A DNA stretch of 64,000 nt from Endomicrobium sp. (GTDB taxonomy: Bacteria; Elusimicrobiota; Endomicrobiia; Endomicrobiales; Endomicrobiaceae). Of this stretch, positions 30,758 to 41,570 are shown in pieces. Position 1 is the first letter of the stretch. Every line of letters begins with the position of its first letter. Position numbers and translations under genes: made by a program. The notes beneath the pieces are model-generated. The model saw nothing but the letters and a program-made list of their open reading frames with translations, did no database searches and was not told the origin of the DNA. The stretch covers positions 1 to 64,000 of the forward strand of contig JAISGV010000003.1 of assembly GCA_031262885.1 (NCBI GenBank), written 5' to 3'.

Positions 30758-33198
30758 AGGAGGATTTCAATATAAAGGAATATACCAATAAATTAACTCC
30801 ATTAATGCAACAATATTGGAATATAAAAAACAATTATCAAGACGTTATATTATTCTTTAGATTGGGAGATTTTTATGAAGTGTTTGCTAATGACGCATTG
30901 AAAATAGCCCCAATTCTGAATATAGTTTTAACAAAAAGAGCAGGTACACCAATGTGTGGAGTTCCATGCAGATCTGTAAATAGTTATATTAAAAAATTAA
31001 TAAATATTGGGCTTAGAGTCGCAGTTTGTGAACAATTGGAAAATTCATACTCAACGAAAGGAATTGTAAAAAGAGGAGTTACAAAAATAATAACTCCTGG
31101 AATGATTATAGATGATGTTTTTCTAGAAGCAAAAGACAACAATTTTTTAATGGCATTAACTTGTGAAAAAAAAATGGCATATATTACATATGCAGTGGCT
31201 GATATATCTACAGGTGATTTTTTTTCTTCTAAAATTTCAGTAGAATTAGCTAAGAGTGAAATATTAAAATATGAACCAAAAGAGTTTGTTATTTCAGATA
31301 ATAATACTTTAATTGATTCATTCCTATTTAAACTAAAAATCCCTATTTCTAAAATAGAAAATACTTTTTTTGATTTTGAAAATGCTAAAAATGAAATAAT
31401 AAATAGTTTTGGATTCAACAGCTTAAAAAAATTTAGCCTTGAAGATGTTGATATGATTTGCGTATGTGGTGCATTATTATCTTATATTAGAAAGACTCAA
31501 TTGTATAGTGGAACTAAAATATTTTATAATATAAACTGTATTAATAGTTCGGATTTCATGTACTTAGATAATGGTACAATTAAAAATTTAGAACTATTTA
31601 ATTCTTTAACAAGTGAAGATAAATCTAATACTTTATTCTCAACTTTAAATAGTACAAAAACTTATATGGGCTCTAGAATGTTACGTAAATGGATTTCTAG
31701 ACCATTATTGAATATCTCAAAAATTGTAAGACGACAAAAATTTATAAGATTTTTTATAGAAAATGCAGAACTAAGAAATAAAACAATAAAAAAATTAAAA
31801 GATATATCTGACATTGAAAGATTAATAGCTAGAGTTATATCCAATAATGTTACTCCTAAAGATTTAATAGCTTTGAAAAATTCTTTAATACTTATAAATA
31901 GTATATTTAAAAATATAAGTTTTATAAAAAATTCCAATTATGAATTTGATACTGAAATAAACAGTAATATTATTTTAATAAATAAAATTGCTTTGTATTT
32001 ATATGAAACTCCTAATTTATATATAAAAGATGGAGGAGTAATTAAAAATGGAATTAATGACGAACTTGATGAATTTAGAACATCTTTAAGAAAAATTAGA
32101 AATCACTTAATTAAATTTGAAACTAAAGAAAGAAAAATTACTGGAATAAATAATCTTAAAGTAGGGTATACTTCAGTCTTTGGATATTATTTAGAAGTTA
32201 GTAAATCAAATATTAAATTTGTACCTAAACATTACATACGTAAGCAAACGATTGTTAATGGAGAAAGATATATAACTGAAGAATTAAAATCCATTGAAGA
32301 AAAAATACTATTTTATAATGACAAAATATTTAAGTTAGAAAAGAATATTTTTGATAACTTGGTAAAAAAAATTTCTTCACTAGCTAAAAATATTTTAAAT
32401 ACTGCAAAAAAAATAGCGGAGATAGATATTTTTTGTAATTTTGCTATTGATGCTCTACGTTATAATTATATTTGTCCAGTATTATTAGATAATAAAAGAC
32501 TTAATATCATAGAAGGAAGACATCCTGTTGTAGAAAGAATTCTTAAGAAAGGCGAATTTACTACAAATGATATTTCTTTCAATACAAATCAAAAGATAAT
32601 TATTCTTACTGGTCCTAATATGTCTGGAAAATCAACATATATGAGACAAATTGCAATTATTGTACTTATGGCTCAAATAGGATCATTTGTTCCTGTAAAT
32701 AAAAAAGCTGAAATAGGAATTGTTGATAGAATATTTACAAGAATGGGTTCAATTGATAATATTGTAGAAGGGGAATCAACTTTTATGAGAGAAATGATAG
32801 AAATAGCAATAATTATGAATCAATACACAAAAAAAAGTCTTATTATTTTAGATGAAGTTGGGAGAGGAACTTCTAATTATGACGGTATTGCTATAGCTCA
32901 ATCAATAGTTGAATTTTTTTCCAAAGAAGATTTAAAAAAAAACGATGGAGTGAAAATACTGTTTGCAACACATTATTTTGAACTTACTACTTTAAATAGG
33001 CATTTTAAAAAAATTGGTAATTATAAAATAGATGTTAAAGAATGGAATGATAATATTATTTTTTTACATAAGGTCATCAAAGGAAGTACGAATAAATCAT
33101 ATGGGATATATGTTGCAAAAATAGCTGGAGTTCCTGAGGAAATTATAAAAAGAGCTAGTGTTATTTTACATAATTTAAAAATTAATAGTATTAATTAA
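30754..33198 (+). CDS. mutS: DNA mismatch repair protein MutS (start codon uncertain)
   Basis: FRLGDFYEVF; TGPNMSGKSTYMRQIA; DEVGRGTSNYDGIA. Track start is TTG overlapping the miaB stop and upstream of an AAGGAGG. Confidence 0.96.
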   Translation: MKEDFNIKEYTNKLTPLMQQYWNIKNNYQDVILFFRLGDFYEVFANDALKIAPILNIVLTKRAGTPMCGVPCRSVNSYIKKLINIGLRVAVCEQLENSYSTKGIVKRGVTKIITPGMIIDDVFLEAKDNNFLMALTCEKKMAYITYAVADISTGDFFSSKISVELAKSEILKYEPKEFVISDNNTLIDSFLFKLKIPISKIENTFFDFENAKNEIINSFGFNSLKKFSLEDVDMICVCGALLSYIRKTQLYSGTKIFYNINCINSSDFMYLDNGTIKNLELFNSLTSEDKSNTLFSTLNSTKTYMGSRMLRKWISRPLLNISKIVRRQKFIRFFIENAELRNKTIKKLKDISDIERLIARVISNNVTPKDLIALKNSLILINSIFKNISFIKNSNYEFDTEINSNIILINKIALYLYETPNLYIKDGGVIKNGINDELDEFRTSLRKIRNHLIKFETKERKITGINNLKVGYTSVFGYYLEVSKSNIKFVPKHYIRKQTIVNGERYITEELKSIEEKILFYNDKIFKLEKNIFDNLVKKISSLAKNILNTAKKIAEIDIFCNFAIDALRYNYICPVLLDNKRLNIIEGRHPVVERILKKGEFTTNDISFNTNQKIIILTGPNMSGKSTYMRQIAIIVLMAQIGSFVPVNKKAEIGIVDRIFTRMGSIDNIVEGESTFMREMIEIAIIMNQYTKKSLIILDEVGRGTSNYDGIAIAQSIVEFFSKEDLKKNDGVKILFATHYFELTTLNRHFKKIGNYKIDVKEWNDNIIFLHKVIKGSTNKSYGIYVAKIAGVPEEIIKRASVILHNLKINSIN

Positions 33199-33212
33199 AC
33201 AAAATTAAGACA

Positions 33213-34904
33213 ATGCAAATAAATATTTTATCACAAGAAACAATACAAAAAATAGCAGCAGGTGAAATAATTGAATATCCTAATGATGTCGTTAAAGAAC
33301 TTGTTGAAAATTCTGTAGATGCTAAATCTTCTAATATAATCATTGAAATAGAAAATTCAGGTAAGAAATCCATAAGAGTATTCGATGATGGTTTAGGAAT
33401 GACCAAAAAAAATTTAGCTTTATCTATTTTAAAACACACAACTAGTAAAATTAAACATTATAATGATATTTTACATATTCGATCATTAGGATTTAGAGGA
33501 GAAGCATTAGCGTCTATAGCTGCTATATCAAATATAGAAATAAAAACTAGAGAAAGAAATAAAGATTACGGATGGAAACTATATTTAGATATTAATAATC
33601 GCATAAATATTATACCATGGTCTGGATCTGTTGGCACTATAGTAGAAGTTAAAAACTTATTTTTTAATATTCCTGTAAGAAAAAAAATTATAGAAAATAA
33701 TTTTAAGGAACGATTTAAAATTACAAAGTGTATTGAAGAAATAGCTCTTGCAAACCCTAATATTGGATTTAAAATATTTAATGAAAACAAGATTATTAAT
33801 TATATACAGATAACAAATAAAAAATTAAAAAGAATAAAAGATATCTTGGGTAAAGAATGTATAAAATCAATGAAAAATGTAAAAGTTATAGATGACAATA
33901 ATAATATTAAAATAGATCTTTATTTTACTGTGAAAAATATTTTTTTATATACGAAAAAAACCCAGTATTTTTTTGTTAATTCTAGACATGTATGTTGTCC
34001 GAAATGGTTTTTATATTGTATTGATCAAGCATATAAAAAATACAGTAACATAATAAATTATAAAGTTTTAGCTTTTATTACTATCTCTCCTTCAAAAGTT
34101 GATATTAATATACATCCAACTAAAAAAGAAGTAAAATTTATAAATGATTTCGAAAATATTTTATATAAAAAAATATTAGAAACATTGAGTAAAAATCTTA
34201 AATTATATATATATAATGATTTAAAATTACATAAATTATTTACAATTTCAAAAAATCATAACTTAAAGAAAACAATTAAAAATGGTATAAGTAGAAATAA
34301 TATTTTTTTTGAGAATGATATATTACCTAAAAATTTATCCTATAATATTATAGGGCAAATTTTTAATACATATATTATTATAGAAAACAAAGATATATTA
34401 TATATTTTTGATCAACACGCTGTTGCTGAGAGAATAAAATATGAACAATATCTTATCTCATTAAAAAATAATAATATAAAAAAACAGCAAACATTAATTC
34501 CAGAAATTTTTAACATTTCTAGTAGTAAATCTTTACTACTGAGGAAAAATTTAAAAATTTTCAACAAATTAGGTATAGATATAGAAGAAATTAACCTCAA
34601 TTCCTTCAAAGTTTTATCTTATCCTACTTTATTAGGCAGTATTTCTATAAAATCAATAATTACTTCTATATTATCAAATATCGAAGAAGACGATTTTACA
34701 GAAATTGATGAAAAAAAGAAAAAAATTATTAGAGCAGCGTGCTATTATAGCATAAGAGCTAATAATAAAATTCATACTAGTGAAATTAAAATATTAATAT
34801 CTTCACTGTTAAAATGTAAATTCCCATTAACTTGTCCTCATGGTAGGCCAACAGTTTACTCAGTATCGCGTTATAAATTGAATAAAATCTTTAATAGAAG
34901 ATGA
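33213..34904 (+). CDS. mutL: DNA mismatch repair protein MutL, endonuclease-type motif present
   Basis: IAAGEIIEYPNDVVKELVENSVDA; DQHAVAERIKYE matches DQHA(X)2E(X)4E; CPHGRPT. Confidence 0.96.
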   Translation: MQINILSQETIQKIAAGEIIEYPNDVVKELVENSVDAKSSNIIIEIENSGKKSIRVFDDGLGMTKKNLALSILKHTTSKIKHYNDILHIRSLGFRGEALASIAAISNIEIKTRERNKDYGWKLYLDINNRINIIPWSGSVGTIVEVKNLFFNIPVRKKIIENNFKERFKITKCIEEIALANPNIGFKIFNENKIINYIQITNKKLKRIKDILGKECIKSMKNVKVIDDNNNIKIDLYFTVKNIFLYTKKTQYFFVNSRHVCCPKWFLYCIDQAYKKYSNIINYKVLAFITISPSKVDINIHPTKKEVKFINDFENILYKKILETLSKNLKLYIYNDLKLHKLFTISKNHNLKKTIKNGISRNNIFFENDILPKNLSYNIIGQIFNTYIIIENKDILYIFDQHAVAERIKYEQYLISLKNNNIKKQQTLIPEIFNISSSKSLLLRKNLKIFNKLGIDIEEINLNSFKVLSYPTLLGSISIKSIITSILSNIEEDDFTEIDEKKKKIIRAACYYSIRANNKIHTSEIKILISSLLKCKFPLTCPHGRPTVYSVSRYKLNKIFNRR

Positions 34905-34927
34905 AAATATAAAACAAAAGGAATATC

Positions 34928-35788
34928 GTGTTACATATAATTATTATTTCAGGACCAACAGCAAGCGGTAAAACAAAAAAAGCTGTAAAATTTTGTTTAG
35001 AAAATAACGGAGAAATAATTTCATGTGATTCCAGGCAAATTTATAAATATTTAGATATAGGTACTAATAAAGAAGGAGAATTATCTAAAAAAGGTATTCG
35101 CACAATACAAGGAATACCTCAATATTTAACAGATATTAAAAATCCAAACGAAACCTATGATGTTGCTCAATTTATATACGATGCAGATTTAAAAATATCA
35201 GAAATTTCTAAAAAAGGGAAAATTCCTGTAATAGTAGGTGGAACAGGATTTTACATAAAATCTTTGATTTATGGTATTGATAATATGCCAAAAGCTAATA
35301 ACTATTTAAGACAAAAGTTAAATTTACAATCCAACGATGAATTATATAAGTCGCTTTTAAATTTAGATTCAAAATCTGCAGTAAAAAATAAAAACAATAG
35401 ACAAAGATTATTAAGAGCATTAGAGGTAAATTTATTATCTGGTAAGCCTATGAGTTTTTTTTTTAAAACAAAAGTTAAACGTTATATTTTTAAACATTAT
35501 AATATATCTATAGACAAACAAATTCTATATGAAAGAATAAATTATAGATGTAAAAATATGATAGAAAATGGTATGATTGAAGAAACCAAAAGAATATTAA
35601 ATATGGGATTTGATAAAAAAATTCCAGCATTGAGTAGTGTAGGATACCAATATATAATTCAATATTTAGAACATAAAATATCAAAAAAATCTCTAATAAA
35701 ACAGATCACAGAAGATACAAAAAAATATGCAAAACGACAAATGACCTGGTTTAAATCCCAACCAGATATAGAAAATATTAAAGTATGA
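34928..35788 (+). CDS. miaA: tRNA dimethylallyltransferase
   Basis: IISGPTASGKTKKA, ISCDSRQIYKYLDIGTNK, VGGTGFYIKSL. Confidence 0.96.
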   Translation: MLHIIIISGPTASGKTKKAVKFCLENNGEIISCDSRQIYKYLDIGTNKEGELSKKGIRTIQGIPQYLTDIKNPNETYDVAQFIYDADLKISEISKKGKIPVIVGGTGFYIKSLIYGIDNMPKANNYLRQKLNLQSNDELYKSLLNLDSKSAVKNKNNRQRLLRALEVNLLSGKPMSFFFKTKVKRYIFKHYNISIDKQILYERINYRCKNMIENGMIEETKRILNMGFDKKIPALSSVGYQYIIQYLEHKISKKSLIKQITEDTKKYAKRQMTWFKSQPDIENIKV

Positions 35789-37341
35789 AGAGTATGAAGA
35801 ATAAAACAACAATAAATTATGTAAGTATAACTTCTATAGGTATTTTTATTTCAAGAATATTTGGTTATATAAGAGATATGTTAATAGCTAATGTTTTTGG
35901 AGCAGGTATAATGGCAGATACTTTTTATGCTGCTTTAAAAATTCCAAACTTGTTCAGAAGAATTTTTGGAGAAGGTTCATTTTCTTCTACTATCGTTCCT
36001 GTATTTACTGAATATTTAAATAAAAAAAATAAAGCTGAAACACAAAAATTTTTAAATGTTATATTTACATATTTACTTTTAACATTAATCTTAACATCAT
36101 TGTTAGGTATCGTTTTTGCTAATAATATTGTTAAGTTAGTAGCCATAGGATTTAATACATATAAAATGAAATTGACAGTAAATTTTATAAGATTTATGTT
36201 TCCTTTAATTATATTTATAGGATTAGCTGCTTTTCTTGTATCAATACTAAATGTACTTCATTCATTCTTTATACCTGCTATTACCCCTGCAATAGCCAAC
36301 ATAATTGAAATTTTTTACATTATTGTTTTAGCACCTTTTATCACCACTACTAACTACAAAATAAAAGGATTAATTTGTAGTATAGTGCTTGGTTATGCTT
36401 TTTATTATTTAATACAATATCATCATTTTAAAAAATTTAATTGGAAATTAAATTTTTTACTAGATTTAAAGCATTCAGGAATTAGACGAGTCGTTTTACT
36501 TATGATTCCGTCTATATTAGGGGCATCAGTTGAACAAATCAATATTTTTGTAGACAGTAATTGTGCTTCTTTTTTAGGAGCCGGATCTATTACTGCACTT
36601 TATTATGCTAATAGACTTGTACAACTTCCTTTGGCTATTTTTGGTATATCATTCACAACAGTTGCTTTCCCTGAAATGTCAAAAGCTTGCATGAACAATG
36701 ATATAATAAAAATAAAGGATTCAATCATATATTCAATGAAATTTACTATTTTTACCTTGTTTCCAGCTATGTTGGGACTTATGTTTATTGGATTACCAAT
36801 AATAAAATTATTATTTGAACATGGTAGGTTTAATAATTTAGCTTCAGATATGACATATAAAGCATTATTTTATTACTCTTTGGGTTTACCTGCTTATGCG
36901 TGGAATAAGATTATAACAAATGTTTTTTATTCATATCAAGACACTAAAACTCCTTTAAAATTAGCATTATTTTCTATGATATTTCATATTGTATTATGCA
37001 TTTTATTAATGAAATTGATGACCGTTAGTGGCCTTGCATTAGCTACTTCATTATCTTCATACTTTAATTTCTTTTGTCTTATTTTTTTATTGGATAAACG
37101 TATAAAAAACTTAAATTTATTAAATAAAATTTTTGTCTTCGGATTAAAATGTTTCTTTGCGGCAACTGTTTCAAATTTGATAGTTTGGGGGATATTACAT
37201 AAATTCAAAGTCAGTTTGTTAATTTTAGTTCCTATATCTATAATAATTAGTATATTATTATTTATAATAACTTCTTACATATTAAACATTTCAGAATTTA
37301 AATATTTTTTAAGTTTATTTTTTAAGAAATGTGGATTATGA
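35785..37341 (+). CDS. murJ: Lipid II flippase MurJ/MviN
   Basis: Polytopic; SRIFGYIRDMLIANVFGAG, FRRIFGEGSFSSTIVPVF. Confidence 0.95.
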   Translation: MKSMKNKTTINYVSITSIGIFISRIFGYIRDMLIANVFGAGIMADTFYAALKIPNLFRRIFGEGSFSSTIVPVFTEYLNKKNKAETQKFLNVIFTYLLLTLILTSLLGIVFANNIVKLVAIGFNTYKMKLTVNFIRFMFPLIIFIGLAAFLVSILNVLHSFFIPAITPAIANIIEIFYIIVLAPFITTTNYKIKGLICSIVLGYAFYYLIQYHHFKKFNWKLNFLLDLKHSGIRRVVLLMIPSILGASVEQINIFVDSNCASFLGAGSITALYYANRLVQLPLAIFGISFTTVAFPEMSKACMNNDIIKIKDSIIYSMKFTIFTLFPAMLGLMFIGLPIIKLLFEHGRFNNLASDMTYKALFYYSLGLPAYAWNKIITNVFYSYQDTKTPLKLALFSMIFHIVLCILLMKLMTVSGLALATSLSSYFNFFCLIFLLDKRIKNLNLLNKIFVFGLKCFFAATVSNLIVWGILHKFKVSLLILVPISIIISILLFIITSYILNISEFKYFLSLFFKKCGL

Positions 37342-38015
37342 ATTTAAATTGGATTTATGATATTTCTAGAAACATTAATATGAATATGGCTTTAGATGAA
37401 ATGATTTTTAATAAATATAGTAATTTTCCAACTTTAAGAATTTACTCATGGAAAAACCCATGTATAACTATAGGATATTTTCAAAAGATTCATGATATTT
37501 CTATGAAAAATTTAAATTTTACTAGAAGACTGACAGGAGGGTTAACAGTAAAGCATTATAAAGATATTTCTTATTGTTTTGTCACATCTTCAAATTTTTG
37601 GGATATATACAATTATATAAATACTTATAAAAAAATACATGAAGCAATACATAATGCTTTAGAATTAATAGGAATACAATCTTCTTTTAATAAAAAGAAA
37701 CATAATAATAAAAACATTAAAAATACTTTATGTATTAATAATATTTGTGATTATGATTTAATTTTTAACAATAAAAAAATTGTTGGATCATGTTCTCGTA
37801 GACGGAAAAATAAACTGATGGTTCAAGGCTCAATACATATTAATTTAGATAGTAAAAAACAGAAACATTTTTCTATTTATTTTGTAAATAATCTTGCGAA
37901 GATACTAGTAAGTAAAAATATAAGAAAAATAAATTTTAATATAGATGACATTAATTATGCAAAAAAAATAATGTATGAAAGATATTCTAATAAAAACTGG
38001 AAAAACAAATTTTAA
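37329..38015 (+). CDS. Lipoate--protein ligase A family protein (LplA/LipM-like)
   Basis: PTLRIYSWKNPCITIGYFQ; RRLTGGLTVKHYKDISYCFV; KIVGSCSRRRKNKLMVQGSI. Confidence 0.82.
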   Translation: MWIMNLNWIYDISRNINMNMALDEMIFNKYSNFPTLRIYSWKNPCITIGYFQKIHDISMKNLNFTRRLTGGLTVKHYKDISYCFVTSSNFWDIYNYINTYKKIHEAIHNALELIGIQSSFNKKKHNNKNIKNTLCINNICDYDLIFNNKKIVGSCSRRRKNKLMVQGSIHINLDSKKQKHFSIYFVNNLAKILVSKNIRKINFNIDDINYAKKIMYERYSNKNWKNKF

Positions 38016-38039
38016 ATTAATATGGAGAAAAATTTTTAA

Positions 38040-39515
38040 ATGAATAAAAAAGTACTTATTAAAGAAAATATTAAACAAATAATTAATAATAGAAAACAGA
38101 AAATTAAAAAATTAAAAGATATAAATATTAACCCATATCCAGCAAAATATAGATTAGAAAAGAACAATGCAGATATAATTTCAGATTATATAAATCTAAA
38201 AAAAGAAACAATAATTAATAATGTAATGATTAAAGCCGCCGGAAGAATTATAAGACGGAGAAATATGGGAAAATCTATTTTTTTGGATATAAAAGATGCG
38301 TATGCTGAAATTCAAATATATATTAATGTAAACATAATTGGAAAAGAACAATATAAATTATTTAAAAATATGATTGATATATCTGATATTATAGGAATAG
38401 AAGGGACTCCTTTTAAAACTAAAACAAATGAACTAAGTATAATGGTAAAAAAATGGCGTATTTTATCAAAAGCAGTTAAACCATTACCTGAAAAATGGCA
38501 TGGACTTAAAGATATAGAAGTAAGATATAGACAAAGATATTTGGATTTTATTGTAAATGGAAATGTAAAAAAAAATTTTTTAAAAAGAAGTAAAATCATT
38601 TCTGCTATAAGAAATAAATTAGAAAATCTTGGCTTTATTGAAGTAGAAACGCCAATTTTACAATATATTCCTGGCGGAGCAACAGCTAAACCTTTTATTA
38701 CTCATCATAATTCATTAAATATGGATTTATATTTAAGAATTTCACCTGAACTTTTTTTAAAACGTATTATAATAGGTAATGTAGATAAAATTTTTGAAAT
38801 AGGCAAAAATTTTAGAAATGAAGGTATAGATAGAAATCACAATCCAGAATTTACAATGTTAGAACTTTATCAAGCATATACTGATTATAATGATATGATG
38901 ATTATCGCAGAAGAATTGATAAATATAGCAGCAAAAGTAGTGAACCCTAATGCTAAATTAATATTTAAAAAAGAAAAGTTATTTGATTTAATAGAAAAAT
39001 ATACTAATTTAAATTTAATATCTTTTTTAGAAAGTGATAGAATGATAGATGTAGTTAAAAATTTAAACTTAACACTTCCAAAAAATGCAACAAATAAAAA
39101 AATTTTAAATCAAATTTTTGATGAGAAAGTAGTTCCTAATTTAAAAAGTCCTACTTTTGTAATTGATTATCCGGCTATTTATTCACCATTAGCAAAAACT
39201 AAGCATGATAATCCTAAAATAGCTGAAAGATTTGAAATATATATAAATAATATGGAAATAGGAAATGCATATTCTGAATTAAATGATCCTTATTTACAAA
39301 AAAATAAATTTATACAACAACGTAAAGAAAAATATGTACAAAAAGACAATATTTCTTATGATAAAGATTATATTTCTGCACTTGAATATGGATTACCTCC
39401 AACAGGAGGGTTAGGAATTGGTATAGATAGGCTTATTATGGTTTTGACTGGAGCTAAATCTATAAGGGATGTTATAATATTTCCAACAATGAAATTAAAT
39501 GATAGAAAATTATAA
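38040..39515 (+). CDS. lysS: Lysyl-tRNA synthetase (class II)
   Basis: VRYRQRYLDFI; RISPELFLKRIIIGNVDKIFEIGKNFRNEGIDRNHNPEFTMLE; GLGIGIDRLIM. Confidence 0.97.
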   Translation: MNKKVLIKENIKQIINNRKQKIKKLKDININPYPAKYRLEKNNADIISDYINLKKETIINNVMIKAAGRIIRRRNMGKSIFLDIKDAYAEIQIYINVNIIGKEQYKLFKNMIDISDIIGIEGTPFKTKTNELSIMVKKWRILSKAVKPLPEKWHGLKDIEVRYRQRYLDFIVNGNVKKNFLKRSKIISAIRNKLENLGFIEVETPILQYIPGGATAKPFITHHNSLNMDLYLRISPELFLKRIIIGNVDKIFEIGKNFRNEGIDRNHNPEFTMLELYQAYTDYNDMMIIAEELINIAAKVVNPNAKLIFKKEKLFDLIEKYTNLNLISFLESDRMIDVVKNLNLTLPKNATNKKILNQIFDEKVVPNLKSPTFVIDYPAIYSPLAKTKHDNPKIAERFEIYINNMEIGNAYSELNDPYLQKNKFIQQRKEKYVQKDNISYDKDYISALEYGLPPTGGLGIGIDRLIMVLTGAKSIRDVIIFPTMKLNDRKL

Positions 39516-39548
39516 TCATAAAAAAATAGCAAATGGAGATATAAAAAT

Positions 39549-40421
39549 ATGATGGTATATATAGACGGTAAATTCTTTGATAAAAAAGAAGCAAAAATAT
39601 CTATTTTTGATTATGGTTTGTTATATGGTTACGGAATTTTTGAAGATATCAGAGCTTATAATGGTAGAATTTTTAGGTTGAAAGAACATTTAGAAAAATT
39701 ATGGTCTTCAGCTAAGACTATTAACTTGGTTATTGATCTTAAACAAAAAGATATAGAAAGTGCGATTTTAAAAACTTTAAAAGTAAATCAGTTATTAAAT
39801 GGTTATATAAAAGTATTAATAACAAAAGTAAATAGTAATCTTAACTCAACTATAAGAGAAAACAAAACATCTTTAATAATAATGGCTGATAATGATAGTA
39901 GTTTTTACATAAGAAAATTATGTAGTACTGGTATTAAAGTTAGTACTTCTCATATTCATACTATTAACAATAGTTCTTTTCTTACTAATATAAAATCATT
40001 AAATTATCTAAATCATTTTTTATCTGAATTAGATGCCATAAAAGGAGGGTTTGATACTGCTGTAATTTTAAATTCTAATGGGACCGTAACAGGGTGTAGT
40101 TTTAGTAATTTGTTTATAGTAAAAAATGGGATCATTAGTACTCCATCGTTGTCAGAAGGAGTTTTATTAGGAATAACTAGGGATACCGTTATAGAATTAG
40201 CTAGAAATAAATTAAGTATAATTGTAAAAGAAAATCCTATAACTATGTATAGTATTTATAATGCAGATGAATGTTTTTTGACAAGTACAATAAACGAAAT
40301 AATACCAATAATTTCAATAGACACAAGAATAATTTCTAATGGTAAACCTGGATTTGTAACCTTAAAACTTATAAAAGAATTTAAAAACTTAGTTATGGCA
40401 ACAGGCATTCCAATAAAATAG
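39549..40421 (+). CDS. PLP-dependent aminotransferase class IV (branched-chain or D-amino-acid type)
   Basis: YIDGKFFDKKEAKISIFDYGLLYGYGIFEDIRAYNG; SLNYLNHFLSELDA; ECFLTSTINEIIPI. Confidence 0.88.
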   Translation: MMVYIDGKFFDKKEAKISIFDYGLLYGYGIFEDIRAYNGRIFRLKEHLEKLWSSAKTINLVIDLKQKDIESAILKTLKVNQLLNGYIKVLITKVNSNLNSTIRENKTSLIIMADNDSSFYIRKLCSTGIKVSTSHIHTINNSSFLTNIKSLNYLNHFLSELDAIKGGFDTAVILNSNGTVTGCSFSNLFIVKNGIISTPSLSEGVLLGITRDTVIELARNKLSIIVKENPITMYSIYNADECFLTSTINEIIPIISIDTRIISNGKPGFVTLKLIKEFKNLVMATGIPIK

Positions 40422-40499
40422 ATTCCAATTGAATAAACAATAATTCATTAAATTAAAAATTAAAAGTTGTAATAATTAATTGTATATTGTATATTATTA

Positions 40500-40601
40500 A
40501 ATCCTATAAGGGATTATAAATTTATGATTATAAATCCAAAAGAAATAATCATTCAGGATTGTTGTGCCATAGCAAAAGTTGTAAAACATGATAAATATTG
40601 A
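40500..40601 (+). promoter_or_regulatory. Candidate atp-operon leader: alternating complementary motifs plus possible 25-codon ORF
   Basis: AATCC(40500-40504), GGATT(40511-40515), AATCC(40533-40537), GGATT(40556-40560); ORF 40524-40601 MIINPKEIIIQDCCAIAKVVKHDKY* with AAGGGA upstream, overlapping the atpB ATG. Confidence 0.35.
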
Positions 40602-41325
40602 TAAATTATTTAAAATAGGCAATTTTTATATAACAAATACAATATCATCTACAATAATAGTTGATATTATTATCATAATATTTATAATAATAATTAATAT
40701 TAAAAAAAATATAATACCAAATAAAATCCAAGTTTTTATGGAATGTGTAATATTATATTTTGAAGAAATATTTAAAAGAATAGCGGTACATTGTAATACC
40801 GAAATAACAAATTTTATATGTTCATGGAGTTTAGCTTTTTTTATATTTATAGCTGTAGCTAATCTTACCGGACAAGTTCCAGGGTTTCACTTTATAAAAA
40901 TATCCGTACTAAATAATAATACGATTACAACAATACCTTTATTTAGAATTTCTACAAGTGATATAAATCTTACTCTAGCTTTAGCATTTATTTCTATATT
41001 TTTGAGTCATTTTTTTTGCATAAAATGTAAAGGAATTAAAACATACTGTACAAAATTTATAACATTAAAAGCATTCCCAATATTCCTATTTGTTGGAGTT
41101 ATAGAATTTATAAGTGAAATAGTTAAAATAATTTCTTTATCATTTCGTTTGTTTGGAAATATTTTGGCAGGAGAATTAGTAATTAAAAAAATTTATAATT
41201 TATTTGCTTTTTGTGTCCCAGTTCCTTTTATTATATTTGAAATTATAGTTTCTTTGGTACAAGCATATGTCTTTGCTGTTCTTACTATGGTATTTATGAA
41301 TATAATGTTAAATGAATTATATTAA
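40588..41325 (+). CDS. atpB: F-type ATP synthase subunit a
   Basis: SLSFRLFGNILAGELV; VSLVQAYVFAVLTMVFM. Confidence 0.96.
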   Translation: MINIDKLFKIGNFYITNTISSTIIVDIIIIIFIIIINIKKNIIPNKIQVFMECVILYFEEIFKRIAVHCNTEITNFICSWSLAFFIFIAVANLTGQVPGFHFIKISVLNNNTITTIPLFRISTSDINLTLALAFISIFLSHFFCIKCKGIKTYCTKFITLKAFPIFLFVGVIEFISEIVKIISLSFRLFGNILAGELVIKKIYNLFAFCVPVPFIIFEIIVSLVQAYVFAVLTMVFMNIMLNELY

Positions 41326-41341
41326 AAAAGGAGAACAAAAT

Positions 41342-41545
41342 ATGAATCTTTCACTTTCAGGTGGTATTATAGTAGCAATAGGTGGTATAGCTCCAGCTAT
41401 ATCAATAGGAGTAATTGGTTTAAAAGCTGTAGAAGCTACAGGTAGGAATCCTGAAGCTTCTGGTAAAATAATGATAAATATGTTAATGGCAATGGCTTTT
41501 GCTGAAGCTATTGCTATTTATTCTCTTATTGCAACTATATTTTAA
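41342..41545 (+). CDS. atpE: F-type ATP synthase subunit c
   Basis: Hairpin proteolipid; GLKAVEATGRNPEASGK loop; ion-binding Glu in MAFAEAIAIY. SD AAGGAGA supports ATG 41342. Confidence 0.96.
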   Translation: MNLSLSGGIIVAIGGIAPAISIGVIGLKAVEATGRNPEASGKIMINMLMAMAFAEAIAIYSLIATIF

Positions 41546-41570
41546 GCAATATAATTTGGGATATAAATAA

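Noticed and set aside
41342-41545. Na+-type ATP synthase c-ring
   Set aside because: Helix 1 reads GGIAPAISIGVIGLKAVE without the Gln of Na+-binding c subunits, and the residue after the key Glu is Ala (AEAIAIY), so proton coupling is more likely.
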